Source: Heliocidaris erythrogramma (taxonomy: Eukaryota > Echinodermata > Echinoidea > Camarodonta > Echinometridae). Taken from it: a stretch of DNA of 64,000 bases. Below are positions 10,856 through 21,689 of this stretch, in pieces. The DNA lies in contig CM046873.1 of NCBI GenBank assembly GCA_025617745.1, positions 25,984,410-26,048,409 of the forward strand. Reading direction: 5' to 3'. The position numbers and the translations under genes are program-made. Each line of letters opens with the position of its first letter. The stretch's first letter is position 1. The notes under the pieces are model-generated. The model searched no databases. It saw only the letters and a list, made by a program, of their open reading frames with translations, and was not told the DNA's origin.

Positions 10856-11650
10856 TGGGGTTTTTTTATTCATTCTTTATCCTAATTTTATTCTTCCTCG
10901 TTTTTAATATTTTTTCCTTCGAATCCCTCTTCTTATATTCCCATTCCTATGTTTTCTCTTTCCTCTTCTCTCTCTTATTCTTTATATTCGTCTTTTTTTT
11001 CTTCTTCTTCTAAAGCCTACAAACACAAAGCTTTGCTTTTACCTTAGGCTCCTTCATATCCTCCTTGCAATTTTGATAGTCCTTATTTTATTTGCAAGTA
11101 ACGAAAAGTAAACCAAAGTGATTTGATATACTTTATGTACTTATGATTACTGAATATACACTTTATTATTTTTATTATCATTATTTCTTATAAAAACAGA
11201 CAATATGTATGAAAAAAGTGTAATGTGAAATGTGAAAATAAAGCGAACCTTGAACCTTGAATGCAGAAATTCTCCTCCTTCTGTTTTTCTTCATTTCCTC
11301 CTTGTTCTTCTTCTTGTTCTTCTTCTTTTTCGTTTTCATATTTCTTTCCTCCTTCTCCTCTACTTCTTTTAGTTCTTCTTTCTCTTCTTCTCATTCTTTC
11401 TTCTTTTCCATCTTTCTCTAACTCCTTATCATCTTATTCTTCTTCTTTCTCTTCCTCATTTTTTCTTCCTTTTCTTCTCCCTCCTTCTCCTCCTCCTCCT
11501 CCCTTTCCTTCTCGTCCTATTTTCCTTCGAATAAAAAGAATCTCATGCTCTCTCTCTTTAACCTCTTGATCCACTTTCTCTTTCTCTAATTATTCTCCTT
11601 CGCCTTTTTGTTTTTCTTCTTCGCATCCGTACAATGTATTCTTTCCTTTC
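10856..11650. repeat. Long polypyrimidine (TTC-rich) region
   Basis: Nearly 800 bp strongly biased to T and C on the plus strand, broken by a mixed stretch at about 11020-11260. Mirror-like pyrimidine tracts of this kind can form triplex DNA. No gene is present; frames on either strand encode only Ser/Phe/Leu or Lys/Glu/Arg runs. Confidence 0.8.
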
Positions 11651-12856
11651 TTACTGAGAAATAATGGATATTATATTTCAAAATCCTTGAAATCATTTGA
11701 AAGGATATTACAGCTAGAATGATTTACAGATGTAGGACTGGTTTTCTTCTTTCTATATAATGTTCATTCCCATAGCTACTGAAAACTGTATACACTGCCT
11801 CAGAACAGCTACTGTGCTCTGTTTAAAAAAAAAATTAAACGATAGCCAAATATTTTACTTTTCTCACATTATCCCTATGAGCATTATATAACAGTGGGTC
11901 TAAACGTAAGTGGATCTTCACAGTCAATCAGTGGCGTATCTATGGATTAAGACGCCGGGACAAAACAATTAAATTAATTTCAATTCAAAGTTTTTTTCAC
12001 TCAAACATACAATGACAACAATGACTAATATGCAGAGCAGAATTTGAGGCAAAACCTGTTGAGAAAATAGAAAAATAGAGCAACCTAGAATACATGTGCG
12101 ACATTACGATATCTTGGAGCGATATGCGAGGAGCAAAGCGACCGAGCCTTATATAGTATAATGTTCGCATTTTAAACCCTCGAAAAATTGTTTTCTAATG
12201 CATTAAATGCGGATTGGGACGCATTCATAGTCCTCATAATCATACTTTTTCTTAATTTTCTCCTATTTTTCTTTCTCTCTTTTGCGTTTTTGCACCCCTT
12301 CAAGTGCCGCCCGGGGCACGTGCCCCCTGCCCCCATAGATAGTCAATAATGTCGTTTCGCTTTATTCACTAGATTCATTAATTATCAATATCTATTTTTC
12401 AAATCACTTGATTACAGGGAACTATTAATAACGATATTAAAAGGAAAATCCCTTGGATGGACTGCGTACGTGCAAGCTTCCAATTTGATCTTATAAAAAA
12501 ATACGCTCTAATGTTAAAGGTTGTTCGGATCGTCAGTATCATATTGACCCCTTCTTTTTCGTATGATATTTTACACCATTGCAAAGTCTGCAATTATTAT
12601 ATGGGATAAGACAAGATTTCAGTAGAAATTCCTGGCATCCATTTTGTTAATAGAAAAATAATTTTAAATACAATATATCTTTGTTGCATGCTACTTAGTC
12701 ATCTCTTTTCTCTTTTCTTCTAGACAAGACAATTATATTGGTCTTTATTATCTTCTATCTGCCCCTCACCTTCTTTCTCTCTCTCTCCCTATCTCTCTCC
12801 CTCTCTCTCTGTAAAGATATTATAGGCATACTCTTCCAGTGCCGATGTTGCTTGCC
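11651..12856. other. Non-coding sequence
   Basis: No gene was recognised. A (TC)n tract lies at about 12775-12812. The piece around 11935-12345, which reads like GTGGCGTATCTATGG at one end and a CCCGGGGCACGTGCCCC stretch at the other, may be an old repeat, but I found no partner. Confidence 0.4.
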
Positions 12857-12887
12857 AGGGAATTATGGAGGGAAACTGACCCCCATT

Positions 12888-12918
<31 letters not shown>

Positions 12919-13000
12919 ACTGAGCGACTTTTCGAGAAGCTGGCGAGACCAAAAAACTACGGGTCTACCTTTTGACAAACCTTCATTTGTGTGCCCCCTC
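12857..13000. repeat. Dispersed repeat with poly-C, copy 1
   Basis: This starts AGGGAATTATGGAGGG, contains a long C-run, then CACTGAGCGACTTTTCGAGA, and is related to 36670-36890 in the same orientation. The other copy runs on without interruption where this one is split by the element at 13004-13179. Confidence 0.8.
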
Positions 13001-13003
13001 TTA

Positions 13004-13179
13004 GGGGGTGTTGCAAGAAAGTTGCAATCGATTGCAAATTGTAAAGCAAATTAGAACAACCATTCTGAATGGTTCAGGGTCTGCCCATTCAAGAAGATGC
13101 GTTTGCAAGAATGATTTTGATTGGTCAGTACCGTTCAGTTGCAACTTGCAATCAATCGCAACTTTCTTGCAACACCCCA
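13004..13179. mobile_element. Harbinger-like MITE, TSD TTA
   Basis: The left end GGGGTGTTGCAAGAAAGTTG is mirrored by CAACTTTCTTGCAACACCCC-type sequence ending at 13179 (two to three mismatches, further match inward). It is flanked by TTA at 13001-13003 and 13180-13182. A 3-bp TTA duplication with G-rich termini fits the PIF/Harbinger superfamily. The element is 176 bp, non-coding and inserted into the repeat at 12857. Confidence 0.85.
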
Positions 13180-13182
13180 TTA

Positions 13183-14290
13183 GTTGGTAAGTTTTGTCTT
13201 TTTTCCAAAAGGCACCCCCCCCCTTGAAAAAAGCTGGTGACGGCACTGACTTGTCATTTTTATTCACCAAAATAATGCTCGACCACAGAAAAAGGTAAAT
13301 GGTGGTCAATGTATATCAAAATTTCGAGCATAAATCAAGCATTCTCAATATATGATTATAATTTTATGCTACCATAGAAATTTGCAGAGAAAATCGCAAT
13401 TTAAAAAAAGATATTACCTTATTTTAACATTAATCAATAGTAAACAAATGAGAAATAAAAAAAAAATTGTACACAATATTTTGTGAAATAATAAATGGTT
13501 AATGAGGTGCAGAAATTCGAAAAGTAAGCATTGATCACGTTTTGGTAAAATGTTAAAGAGAGCTAAACCCGTTGGCACAGTAAGAGTTAAGAAAAAGAGA
13601 AAAAAAAGCTTACCAAGAGTGATCTCAAGTACAGAGGCCTGATCTGCGACAAAACAAAACAACACACGTATCTAACATTTCTAACAGTCCAAATTCCTGT
13701 GGGTCCTGTAAAATCATGAAGAAGAAATTATGAAGAAGACTGGCCGAAGAGTAGGCAACCGTAGCTCCAATCAAAGGTGTAATCCTTGCTCAAATCTTGT
13801 CGACATGGCGTGTGCATACGAGCGTGATCTCCGCCAATATGACACTGGTTGTATGACTTGTATCCATGAAGCCGAATCAATCGAAGATTATTCATCTACA
13901 CGGCAACGACAAGGAAGATTAACATCTTCTTACAACCGAGTTAATCGGTCCGATACGGGTGAAAATAGGCATAAGTTTTACAGCTAATTGTTTCGTTTCT
14001 AAATTCCAGCGAGAATTATTACATGTAATAGCGGAGAGAACACGGAGATTATATGATACGTCCGCGTTGGTGTTTTGTTTGGGTAATGTTTCGCGTAGTT
14101 AATTACACCCATGTCAGTTTGCAAAGGCGGGGGCGTTTCGTCAAGCGGAATCATTTAAACGATATCATTCTTGTAATCAAGAAGTACATGCCGGTCCAAA
14201 GTTTGCTTAATAGCTAATAGGTTTTTAGTTCATAAGATATAGCATTCCGACACATTATCTGCCTCAGAAATATACCCTTGACATTGTTAC
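13183..14290. other. Non-coding sequence
   Basis: The 85-codon frame at 13730-13987 has a mixed composition with several cysteines. I see no domain, splice context or partner, so I do not call it a gene. Confidence 0.4.
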
Positions 14291-14299
14291 TAGTCTCGG

Positions 14300-14690
14300 T
14301 GTGTGACGTTTCATTCTCTTTTCTTCTGCTGCTTCTACTCCTCCTCCTTTTTCTTCTTCTTCTCCTTCTTCTCCTTCTTTCTCCTCCTTCTTTTTCTTGT
14401 CCTCCTCCTCCTTCTTCTCCTTGTTCTTCTTCTCCTCCTTTTTTCTTCTTCTTCTCCTTCTTCTTCTTCTCCTTCTTCTTCTTCTCCTTCTTCTCCTCCT
14501 TCTTCTTGTCCTCCTTCCTCTTTCCTCCTCCTTCTTCTGTTTCTTCTTTTCTTCTTCTTCTTATGATTATCATCTTTATTATTATTATCATCATTATTCT
14601 CCTCCTGCTCCTCTTCTTTCTTCTTCTTCGTCTTCTCATCATCCTCCTCTCTTCTTTTCCTTCTTCTTCTTCTTCTCCTTTATAGTCCTT
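14300..14690. repeat. (TTC/TCC)n pyrimidine tract with ATT core
   Basis: About 390 bp of pyrimidine-rich triplet repeats, interrupted near 14565-14600 by (ATT)n and ATC repeats. No coding meaning should be attached to the Leu/Phe/Ser frames. Confidence 0.9.
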
Positions 14691-14740
14691 CGTATTTCAA
14701 ATTTATTATTTACAGACGTGATTTACATTAAGAATTATCT

Positions 14741-14860
14741 ACCCCCCCCCCCCCAGTAAGAAGACTTTGACGGAGGCACAAGACATATTAATATCCCTCC
14801 TCCCCCACCCCCGCCCCCCCCCCCCCCCCCAAAAAAAAAAAAAAAAAAAAAAAAAAAATG
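14741..14860. repeat. C-runs followed by a long A-run
   Basis: A C-run at about 14742-14754, a second C-rich block near 14800-14830 and an uninterrupted A-run of about 28 bp. The abrupt C-to-A switch is a likely place for polymerase slippage or assembly error. Confidence 0.85.
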
Positions 14861-14902
14861 TGCCATTGCCATTGACGCTAACTGATGGGAAATAAATAAA
14901 TG

Positions 14903-15184
14903 TCGACATAGCTTTGTGCGCAAGCTGGATTACTCAGCAAGTGGAGACCAATCGCTGAATCGCATTTGGCTATCTTTGGTCTGTTAGCGGGCATTTCAGA
15001 TTTGCAGGCACGGACGGGCTGCGTGCGCTGATTGGTTGTACGGTTCCGAATAGTCGAGGGGACGCGTTGTTTAATGTGCCTGCAAATCTGAAATGCCCGC
15101 TAACAGACCAAAGATAGCCAAATGCGATTCAGCGATTGGTCTCCACTTGCTGAACAATCCAGCTTGCGCACAAAGCTATGCCGA
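14903..15184. mobile_element. Foldback MITE, 108-bp arms
   Basis: Two near-perfect 108-bp arms (14903-15010 and 15077-15184) flank a 66-bp centre. The outer ends read GTCGACATAGCTTTGTGCG and its mirror. It is non-coding: short reading frames in the right arm are mirrored in the left. The arms are still almost identical, so the insertion is young or the arms undergo gene conversion. Confidence 0.9.
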
Positions 15185-15298
15185 CGACCATTTCTCAATT
15201 ATGTCCCGGGCCAGAAGTGCAGCGCATTTACGCTTTCTGGAAGCCGCCTACATTCAATCGCACGAACCCCTTCTGTGCAGACAAAAGGAGTTCGTCCA

Positions 15299-15426
15299 AG
15301 CTTTGCGATTGTTCTGAAATTACAACATCTGGGTTGCGTCCGGGTTTATCGAGTATAATATAGTTGATTTCAAGTAATTTGTTATATACCTGCGTGATAA
15401 CCTGATGAGTGCAGGTCGAAAAGCTT
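15299..15426. repeat. Dispersed repeat, partner at 58312-58441 inverted
   Basis: About 125 bp match 58312-58441 on the opposite strand with few differences (for example TTTGCGATTGTTCTGAAATT here). The two sites are 43 kb apart. It sits just beyond the foldback element. It may be the conserved core of an unidentified transposon. Confidence 0.85.
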
Positions 15427-15649
15427 CATTATCATCTCTTTTTCGTGCATATTGAAATTATGTCTCCTTTAATTTTTAATCGTATTCTAAAATCTTCATA
15501 ATCAAAATCTCATAAAGATAATCCTCTTCATAGTCTGTGTAAAACCAACGGTAATACTTAACCAAAAAGTCTTTTGGAGGATTTTAACATTTCGTTCATG
15601 TCCAGTGCATATCACATTATGATAGGCGTTTCTATATTATGCGCTTCCA

Positions 15650-15930
15650 AAGGACTTTGGATATCATTACCCCGGCTTAAGCTCCGGCAACCGTATAGGT
15701 CTCGGTGCATGTCCTACCAGGTACCCACTAACTACACTTGGGTCGAGTGTGGCCAAGGAAATCTTTGAGAACTCCTTGGTGTGGCAAGCGTAGGTTACTG
15801 ATGTCAAGGAGTTACCACAGAGCTCCATGCTGATGTCTTGCCAAAGTACGATAGTGCTCCGGCAAGGATATTAGAACCCGTACCTTGTCGTTCACAGTCC
15901 TGAGCCAATATCCACTAAACACCTTCATCG
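15650..15930 (-). mobile_element. SINE-like element
   Basis: The minus strand shows box-like sequence (TAGTGGATATTGGCTCAGGA) followed by GGTTCTAATATCC and the body phrase TTTGGCAAGACAT, shared in spirit with the SINEs at 25.2 and 44.8 kb, and then a phrase mirroring GGGTACCTGGTAGGACAT. It has decayed: the B-box is degenerate. Confidence 0.5.
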
Positions 15931-16019
15931 TATGGTTTTACCAAGATGTCCCACCGCCAACGTCTCATGCTGGCTAACTCTAATCGACATGGAGTGTTAT
16001 AGACACTGGCGAACACAGG

Positions 16020-16660
16020 GGGCACAGGGGTGCCATGCCCCCCCCCCCCCCCCCAATTCAGCCACTAAAAAAAAATAAAAAGTAAGCGAAAAGCAGGGGA
16101 GTTGGGAGAAAAGGGCCTAAAAAGGCGCTACTATCCGTTATCTTTCTCTCAAAATTTGCTAAAACATCAGAGCGTTTGCACTTCGCGCGGGAAGGGGGAA
16201 ACTCCCCCTCCCCGCACACACCCCTGTTACATACAGTACAGTATTGCGTCCAACTGAAAAGCATCCAGAGCGTCGAACTAACTTTCTGTCTAAAAAAAAG
16301 TCTTACGAGCCGTTATCTTTCTGTCAAATTTACTGTAAAACGTAGGACCCACCCCTCGTTACAGTGCAGTATTACGTCCAAATAACTGAAAAGCAGTCCA
16401 GACGTCGAAATAACTTTCCGCCTAAAAAGAGGTGCTACGAGCCGTTATCTTTCTCTCAAATATTTCGTCCAAGTAATTGAAAAGCAGTCGGGGCGTCCCA
16501 TTCCCTCCCCCCCCCCCCCCCCTCCTTCCCCTCCCTGCACCCATCCCAGTTACAGTACAGTATTACGTCCAAATAACTGAAAAGCAGTCCAGATGTCGAA
16601 ATAACTTTCTGCCTAAAAAGAGGGGCTATACGATCGAACCGTTATCCTTCTCTCAATAAA
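16020..16660. repeat. Imperfect tandem repeats, 130-190 bp
   Basis: The phrase ACAGTACAGTATTACGTCC followed by AACTGAAAAGCA recurs near 16225, 16357 and 16550, and TTATCTTTCTCTCAAA-type sequence recurs near 16138, 16312, 16445 and 16640. The units are separated by C-runs. It has no coding content. Confidence 0.8.
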
Positions 16661-17372
16661 GCCTTCATTCAATTAAGCATCGCATGGTCACGTGATCACG
16701 CAACAAACCCGTTTCTGCATTCGAATTTATATTGGAGCATCCAATTTACCGTGTTGAGCATTCATTTTTTTTTTAAATCCCCCAGCATTATTTGTGATAT
16801 TTTCCTATTGTCTTGTGTTATGTATTTGACATGATTTTCGCCATTCAAGATAGGACCTACATGTTTTTGTTTATGGCGAATTTTAAAGGTCCTATCGTTT
16901 GAGCGAATAAAGGTTTATTCATTTTTTTTTTTTGTCGCGTGGTCGTGGATGTATATACAAAACAGGAAACAACTGTAGGTCGCGAGAGAGATCTTACAAA
17001 TATAATTATTTTCTTTGTAATTGATGACACACTGAATAACAGAAGAACTTTTAGAAGCCTATATAGGAGACAAATAATAATAATAATAATAATATATAAG
17101 ATTTATAAGGCGCCGAATCCACTTGAGGATCAAATGATCAAATGAAAGCTTTTATACCGCTATTTCATTCAGGAGACGATAAAGAAAACGTAACGACATC
17201 TTCTAAGTAAAAGAAGAGTTTTAAAAGTTACCCTATAATTATCTATAGTTCGATGAGAAAAAAAATAAGGGAATGCTGGTTTTCTGACACTTTGTTGTCT
17301 ATACTCCTTCCTCGGGGGAGATAGTCGCCTATGCTTAGGTGCATGAATTTTCTCGTTCAAAGTATAGGCCTA
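16661..17372. other. Non-coding sequence
   Basis: No gene was recognised. A palindromic GGTCACGTGATCACG lies near 16686 and an (ATA)n tract at about 17073-17093. Confidence 0.4.
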
Positions 17373-17460
17373 TAAGAAGTTGATCTGTTGTCACACGAAG
17401 GAGCAAACGAGGGTTGCGCCGTTTCGACCGCTAACTGCTAGTCTTCGTCAGGCAATGTGG

Positions 17461-17642
17461 ACAGTCGTGTGAGTGTGTGTGTGTAATTGGGTTTTTACAG
17501 ACGTGTATCAATCAGATATGATTATTTACGTCTGAGACCGACCTTCAACGTCACCATCCGAAAGACGTGACTCAGTCTCGAACCTGGGTCGGCTGAATCA
17601 GTTTATAACTTCCACTGGTAGCTGGATTACAGGCGCACGCCA
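17461..17642 (-). repeat. Penelope 3'-region segment shared with 26-32 kb
   Basis: A (GT)n tract, then ACAGACGTGTATCAATCAG and a block ending in CGCCACAACGCCCAG. The same block occurs at 26461-26518 plus 27218-27354 and at 31230-31295 plus 32067-32203, in each case split by an inserted hairpin element that is absent here. This copy therefore shows the unsplit state. Confidence 0.9.
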
Positions 17643-18320
17643 CAACGCCCAGGCAAGCGCCTTTTATAGCGTAAGCTGCGTTCCGAGGGCGCCGGAACTG
17701 CCGTGCTGCTATTGGTCCGTGAAACCGACCAACCAGAAGCCGCGGACGGTGCGTTCGGTGCGGACGTCGGGGAAAACCCCGTCGGTGCTACTGGCGGGCT
17801 ACTGGCTACTGGCGGGCGAAATGCGAACGTCGGACGTAGGGGCGCATGTCGGCGGATGGTGGGGAGCCATTCCTCCGGGATGTCAATGCCATTATCTCTA
17901 TTGATATTATTGGGGTGTAAACGGATTTGGATAGCTTCTTTAACACGCCGTGTGTAACAGTGCTTATCCCGCGCTATGCAACTTACCTCATCCCAATTGG
18001 AGGGTGCTGTGCGCTCCAAGCATGCATGCTCAGCGACTGGCGAACTATCTATGCGACGGTGCTTGACATCTCTGCGGTGTTCTAGCATTCTTTCGTTTAC
18101 GGGTCTACCTGTTTCGCCGATGTAGACCTTGTCGCAAGTCCCGCATGGGATCTTGTAGACAACGTCGCCAAGTCTGCCGGGTAGCGTGGGGTCCTTCGGG
18201 TGGACTAGCTGGTTACGAATATTGGTGTCGGACTTGAAAACGGCGCGTATGCTATGCTTCTCTAGGTGTCGGCGGAGCTGGCGAGAAATAAAATCGACAA
18301 ACGGAAGAACAACGGTAGAC
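17627..18320 (-). pseudogene. Penelope GIY-YIG endonuclease domain
   Basis: Continuing from the RT in a shifted frame, an open stretch begins near FISRQLRRHLEKHS and runs to a stop at 17627. It contains the VVYKIPC segment and the GIY-YIG core VYIGETGR with the following EHRRD, then an HPNNINRDNG phrase near the typical C-terminal part. This nuclease nicks target DNA for Penelope integration. The domain looks intact, but it is separated from the RT by a frame change and a deletion. The Pro/Ala/Ser-rich tail (about 70 residues before the stop) is of low complexity. Confidence 0.85.
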
Positions 18321-18363
18321 TTGTAATTCCCGGTGCACTAGTGTGTCAAGGAAAGCGATGCGG

Positions 18364-19470
18364 CTATTGCCTTCCGTCTCCATATAGTGAAACGAATAGA
18401 CGGTTGCTGCGCTTCACGTGACTTAAAAGACCACCGGTGGTGGATCTATTAGTTACACTGAAGGTATCATAGACATAGCGTTTCCAAATTATCGGGCTGA
18501 GTTCGGGCGGGCAAGCTTTGAGCGCATCTTCCTCAAAGGATTCCATGTACAAGTTAGCAATAACTGCGGAAACAGGACTCCCCATGGCCGCTCCTTCTTG
18601 TTGTTCATAAAAGTCACCGTTGTACATGAAGTACGTGGATTCTAGCACGAACTTAAGAAGATCTGTGACCTGGGCAGGAGAGAGCTTGGTGCGATCGGGC
18701 AGAGTAGCGTCGGCTTCCAGTCGCTGGAGAGCGACGACGCAAGCGGCTTCTACGGGTACATTGGTAAACAGGGATACCACGTCGAAAGAGACCATGATCT
18801 CGTGATCACGTATGGTCTCGCTGCGCAAGAAATCAACAAACGCGGCAGAGTTACGGACTGCATGCTGACTGTTACCAATCAAGGGGGAGAGAATTTCGGC
18901 TAAAAACTTAGAAGTGTTGTAAGCAAATGAACTCATACAAGATACTATCAGGCGCAGCGGGATCTCAGGTTTGTGGATTTTCGGCAATCCATAGATTCTA
19001 GGCGGTTGCTTCTGTGAGGGTCTAAGCATACGGTATGTCGAATCATCGATATCACTATTCTTGTGAAAACCGCAGAGAATGGTCGCAAGCTTGCGGGAGA
19101 AACACTCGGTGGGGTCTTTCCGTAGAGCGCGGTAAGGACCTGAGCTGATCAAATCTGACATCTTATCACGGTAAGTAGAGGTGTCTAATACCACGCTAGC
19201 GCGGCCTTTGTCAGCTGGCAAAATCATAATCGAGCTGTCTTCCTTGAGCGACTTCAAGGCTTTGCGCATGCCAGGAGTGACGTTGGACTTAGGCGGTTCG
19301 GCTGAGGAGAGGATCGCATTGACCTCCCTGCGGACTGAGCCGACGGTTTCGGCATCACGGCAACGGACGGAAGATTCGACTTTGGCAATAATCTCAGCAG
19401 CAGGGATGCGCTTAGGAGCTATAGCAAAATTAAGCCCCTTTCCCTCGTTTGCTCCTTCGTGTGACAACAT
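18364..19470 (-). pseudogene. Penelope-like reverse transcriptase, inactive
   Basis: A 368-residue frame, starting at MLSHEGANEGKGLNF within the terminal repeat. Visible RT motifs are GLPKIHKPEIPLRLIVSC (about 160-177), motif A VSFDVVSLFTNVPVE (about 228-242), motif B GAAMGSPVSAVIANLY and motif C. Motif C reads YVYDTF, where active family members have two adjacent aspartates (YVDDTF or YADDTF). The first Asp codon has become Tyr, which should abolish polymerisation. The frame runs off after GDGRQ. In the next frame the FLDTLV motif that normally precedes the thumb appears, and the sequence then jumps to the linker before the endonuclease, so roughly 90-110 residues of thumb are lost. The start is probably a 5' truncation point rather than the original start. 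Confidence 0.9.
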
Positions 19471-19482
19471 ATCAACTTATAC

Positions 19483-20104
19483 TCTTATTGTGCTACCACG
19501 ATGATCAACATTTTCCCCACTATAGGCTTATATTTTCAAATTAAAGGGCGAGTCAATTAGAATCAACATTGGGGCTAAAAATGTAGTACATAAGTCCAAT
19601 GACACAATTCTGACATTTTTACAGAAAAAAAATTGCCCAGTAACAAGAAATTGGTCAAAAAACTCACTAATTTGGGAACGCCCAAAAAAATTGACAGCTG
19701 ATTGGCTAGAGCGATTTGACGTAGCATCGGGAAGTCCCCCGCGAAGCCACTAAGTTTGACTAATATGTTGGCAATGTAAATGAATGATAATTTATCCATT
19801 TTCATATCACTATTTATACAATTTCGACAATCTTTAAGTCCCCCAAAAGGATTTGAATGGGTTGTTTAGACATTTTAGTAGAGGTCAAATGACAAGTCTG
19901 GCATTTTTTCAAACACTTTACCCATGATAATTCCTCTTTTGGATTAGGTTTATGTTTTGGAAAAACGTAATATTTTACAGACAAGTAGACGTGTGGACAG
20001 TCGCTTTACTGCTGACCGTACCTTGCGAATCTTTGTGTGCGTGCTTATGATAACAACCAAGTACACTGAAAGACTGGGTGAAAGTCTAAATATATTACAA
20101 CAAT
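19483..20104. other. Non-coding sequence
   Basis: No gene or repeat was recognised. The 76-codon minus frame at 19575-19805 has no supporting features. Confidence 0.4.
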
Positions 20105-20305
20105 GCTTCACAAAGAGTTAAGATTGACTAACAGTCGTACTTAACTTCCTAGTTGTGTGAGGTATATGACACATCACCGCATTGGTCAGATCATGCTCAG
20201 GGGCGCTCGTTATTGGGTAATCTACCAATGAGATTACGTGTTTAATACTGCATGCGCATTGGCACTTACGCATGACTTTAAGTCGAACTTAACTCTTTGT
20301 GAAAC
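20105..20305. mobile_element. MITE, about 200 bp
   Basis: The left end CTTCACAAAGAGTTAAG (20107) is mirrored by CTTAACTCTTTGTGAA-type sequence ending near 20303, with a second mirrored pair just inside (GTCGTACTTAAC and its counterpart near 20282). It is non-coding. Confidence 0.8.
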
Positions 20306-20696
20306 AACCCCCAGGTGTATTCCTTAACTTGTGTGGCTTTGGGAAACCTACAGAATACAATCCGTCCTTTAAAATTTACAAGTTGCCTAGAGGACAATAA
20401 GGTCTTCTACATTATGGACTCAAGAAGGAAATTAATTTCGAAATCATCCTTATTTAGGGGGATTATGAACGAAACAGGGGGTTTACAACTTTCGTGTTAA
20501 ATTGAATGAACATGTTCCGAATTTGAATGCCCGAGGTGTCCTTTCGGCAGTTGCCGATGAATTTGAAGGATTCTACATCCGTGCAAAATTGAATGCACGG
20601 AAATGAATTTGAATGATGCAAGAGTTAAATCCCTTGCACGAAACGCTAATTTGAATGACTTGAATACATTTTTGAATGACAGAAGATGCGGTAAAC

Positions 20697-20814
20697 AGTG
20701 GCGTAGACACGAACACGCTTTCTATTGTTAGTGGGGGTGATGAATAGATCATTCCCCCCCCCCCCCCCCTCCCCCCACTAACAATGGATAATTATGCGTG
20801 TCTACGCCTGTGGC
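20697..20814. mobile_element. Poly-C-centred hairpin element, copy 2
   Basis: Reverse-orientation relative of 9791-9893: it begins GTGGCGTAGACACGAACACG, has a central C-run, and ends CGTGTCTACGCC. The inner CTATTGTTAGTGGGG is mirrored by CCCCACTAACAATGG. Confidence 0.8.
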
Positions 20815-20896
20815 TGTAAATGATGTATTTGCTAAATTTAATGAGCGTTTAATTAAATTTACTATAAAAAAAGCGAATTGGCTTGGAAAACCTGTA

Positions 20897-20908
20897 TTAT
20901 TATTACTA

Positions 20909-20939
<31 letters not shown>

Positions 20940-21055
20940 TACATTATTCAATTATATTTCATATATATATTTAATTATATTATTACTACTACTACTACTA
21001 ATCTTTGTATTATCATTAATATTATTATCATTATCATCATCATCATTATTATTAG

Positions 21056-21100
<45 letters not shown>

Positions 21101-21122
21101 TATTATTATTATCATTATTATA
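20897..21122. repeat. (ATT)n / (ATC)n microsatellite
   Basis: Triplet-repeat tract of about 225 bp with a short non-repeat island at about 20945-20985. Long Ile or Tyr frames here are artefacts. Confidence 0.95.
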
Positions 21123-21367
21123 GGTTTTTGCGGTCAATTTCGGACTTTTTTCATTCAATTTAGCGGAACAAATCTGCACCGTAAAATTCATCAATCAACT
21201 TGGTATTTCGGTCATTCAAATTCGCACTTGGATCAAACAATTTAACACTTTTCTCATTCAAAATAAAAAGTCGGTTGGGAGCCTTCAAATTCGCCACCAC
21301 GCCGGAAAACGTCCCTGCCAGCATTCAAATTCGCACGTGGGTATTTGAATTCGTAATAAGCCCATTC

Positions 21368-21689
21368 AATAAGCCAGTTCGGGGTTAGCGCATGGTACAA
21401 ATGACCCCAAATATCCACAGATATTTTAGACATGGAGGGTCCCTTTATGTGCACTTCAGAAAAATAACTCTGGGAGTGATAGAGGTGCCTCATGAATAGC
21501 TTTTGTTTCCCCCTTTAAAAAGAATACTTCCACCTGGATATCATGGAATGCACCATTAGTGCATAATTGAATAATGATTACATGACACTCATGAGCACAT
21601 ATCGAATATTAGTGTCAGTGGGTTTTAGAATTTGGTACAGATGACCTTTATCTGCTCATGCTCAGATTGCATCTCCGAAGTGGCTTATT
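21368..21689. mobile_element. MITE-like repeat, family 1 copy 2
   Basis: Near-identical to 617-933. The left end is preserved as AATAAGCCAGTTCGGGG. The right end reads CCGAAGTGGCTTATT, so the terminal inverted repeat is AATAAGCCA(G)TTCG-like. It is inserted in the AATTTGAATG motif cluster. Confidence 0.8.

Larger units (their letters stand above)
17373..19482 (-). mobile_element. Decayed Penelope-like retroelement
   Basis: The element carries the two hallmark Penelope domains in order on the minus strand: reverse transcriptase (about 18330-19470), then GIY-YIG endonuclease (about 17627-18320). The outer 35-40 bases form an inverted repeat, since TGTTGTCACACGAAGGAGCA occurs at about 17387 in plus orientation and in minus orientation at about 19471. 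Penelope elements are known for terminal repeats in variable orientation. The copy is inactive: a catalytic aspartate is changed and part of the RT thumb is missing. Sequence at 17500-17640 near the 3' end also occurs in the duplicated region (26.5-27.4 and 31.2-32.2 kb). Confidence 0.9.

Noticed and set aside
13730-13987. 85-codon cysteine-containing frame
   Set aside because: No recognisable domain, no splice-site context and no partner. Length is within chance expectation.
14214-14759. Overlapping long frames of Leu/Phe/Ser or Lys/Arg/Glu
   Set aside because: They are translations of pyrimidine microsatellite on both strands. The same applies at 11188-11569, 20878-21245, 43613-43888 and 52354-52758.
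15093-15363. Three overlapping frames of 61-78 codons
   Set aside because: They lie in the right arm of a foldback element and an adjacent dispersed repeat.
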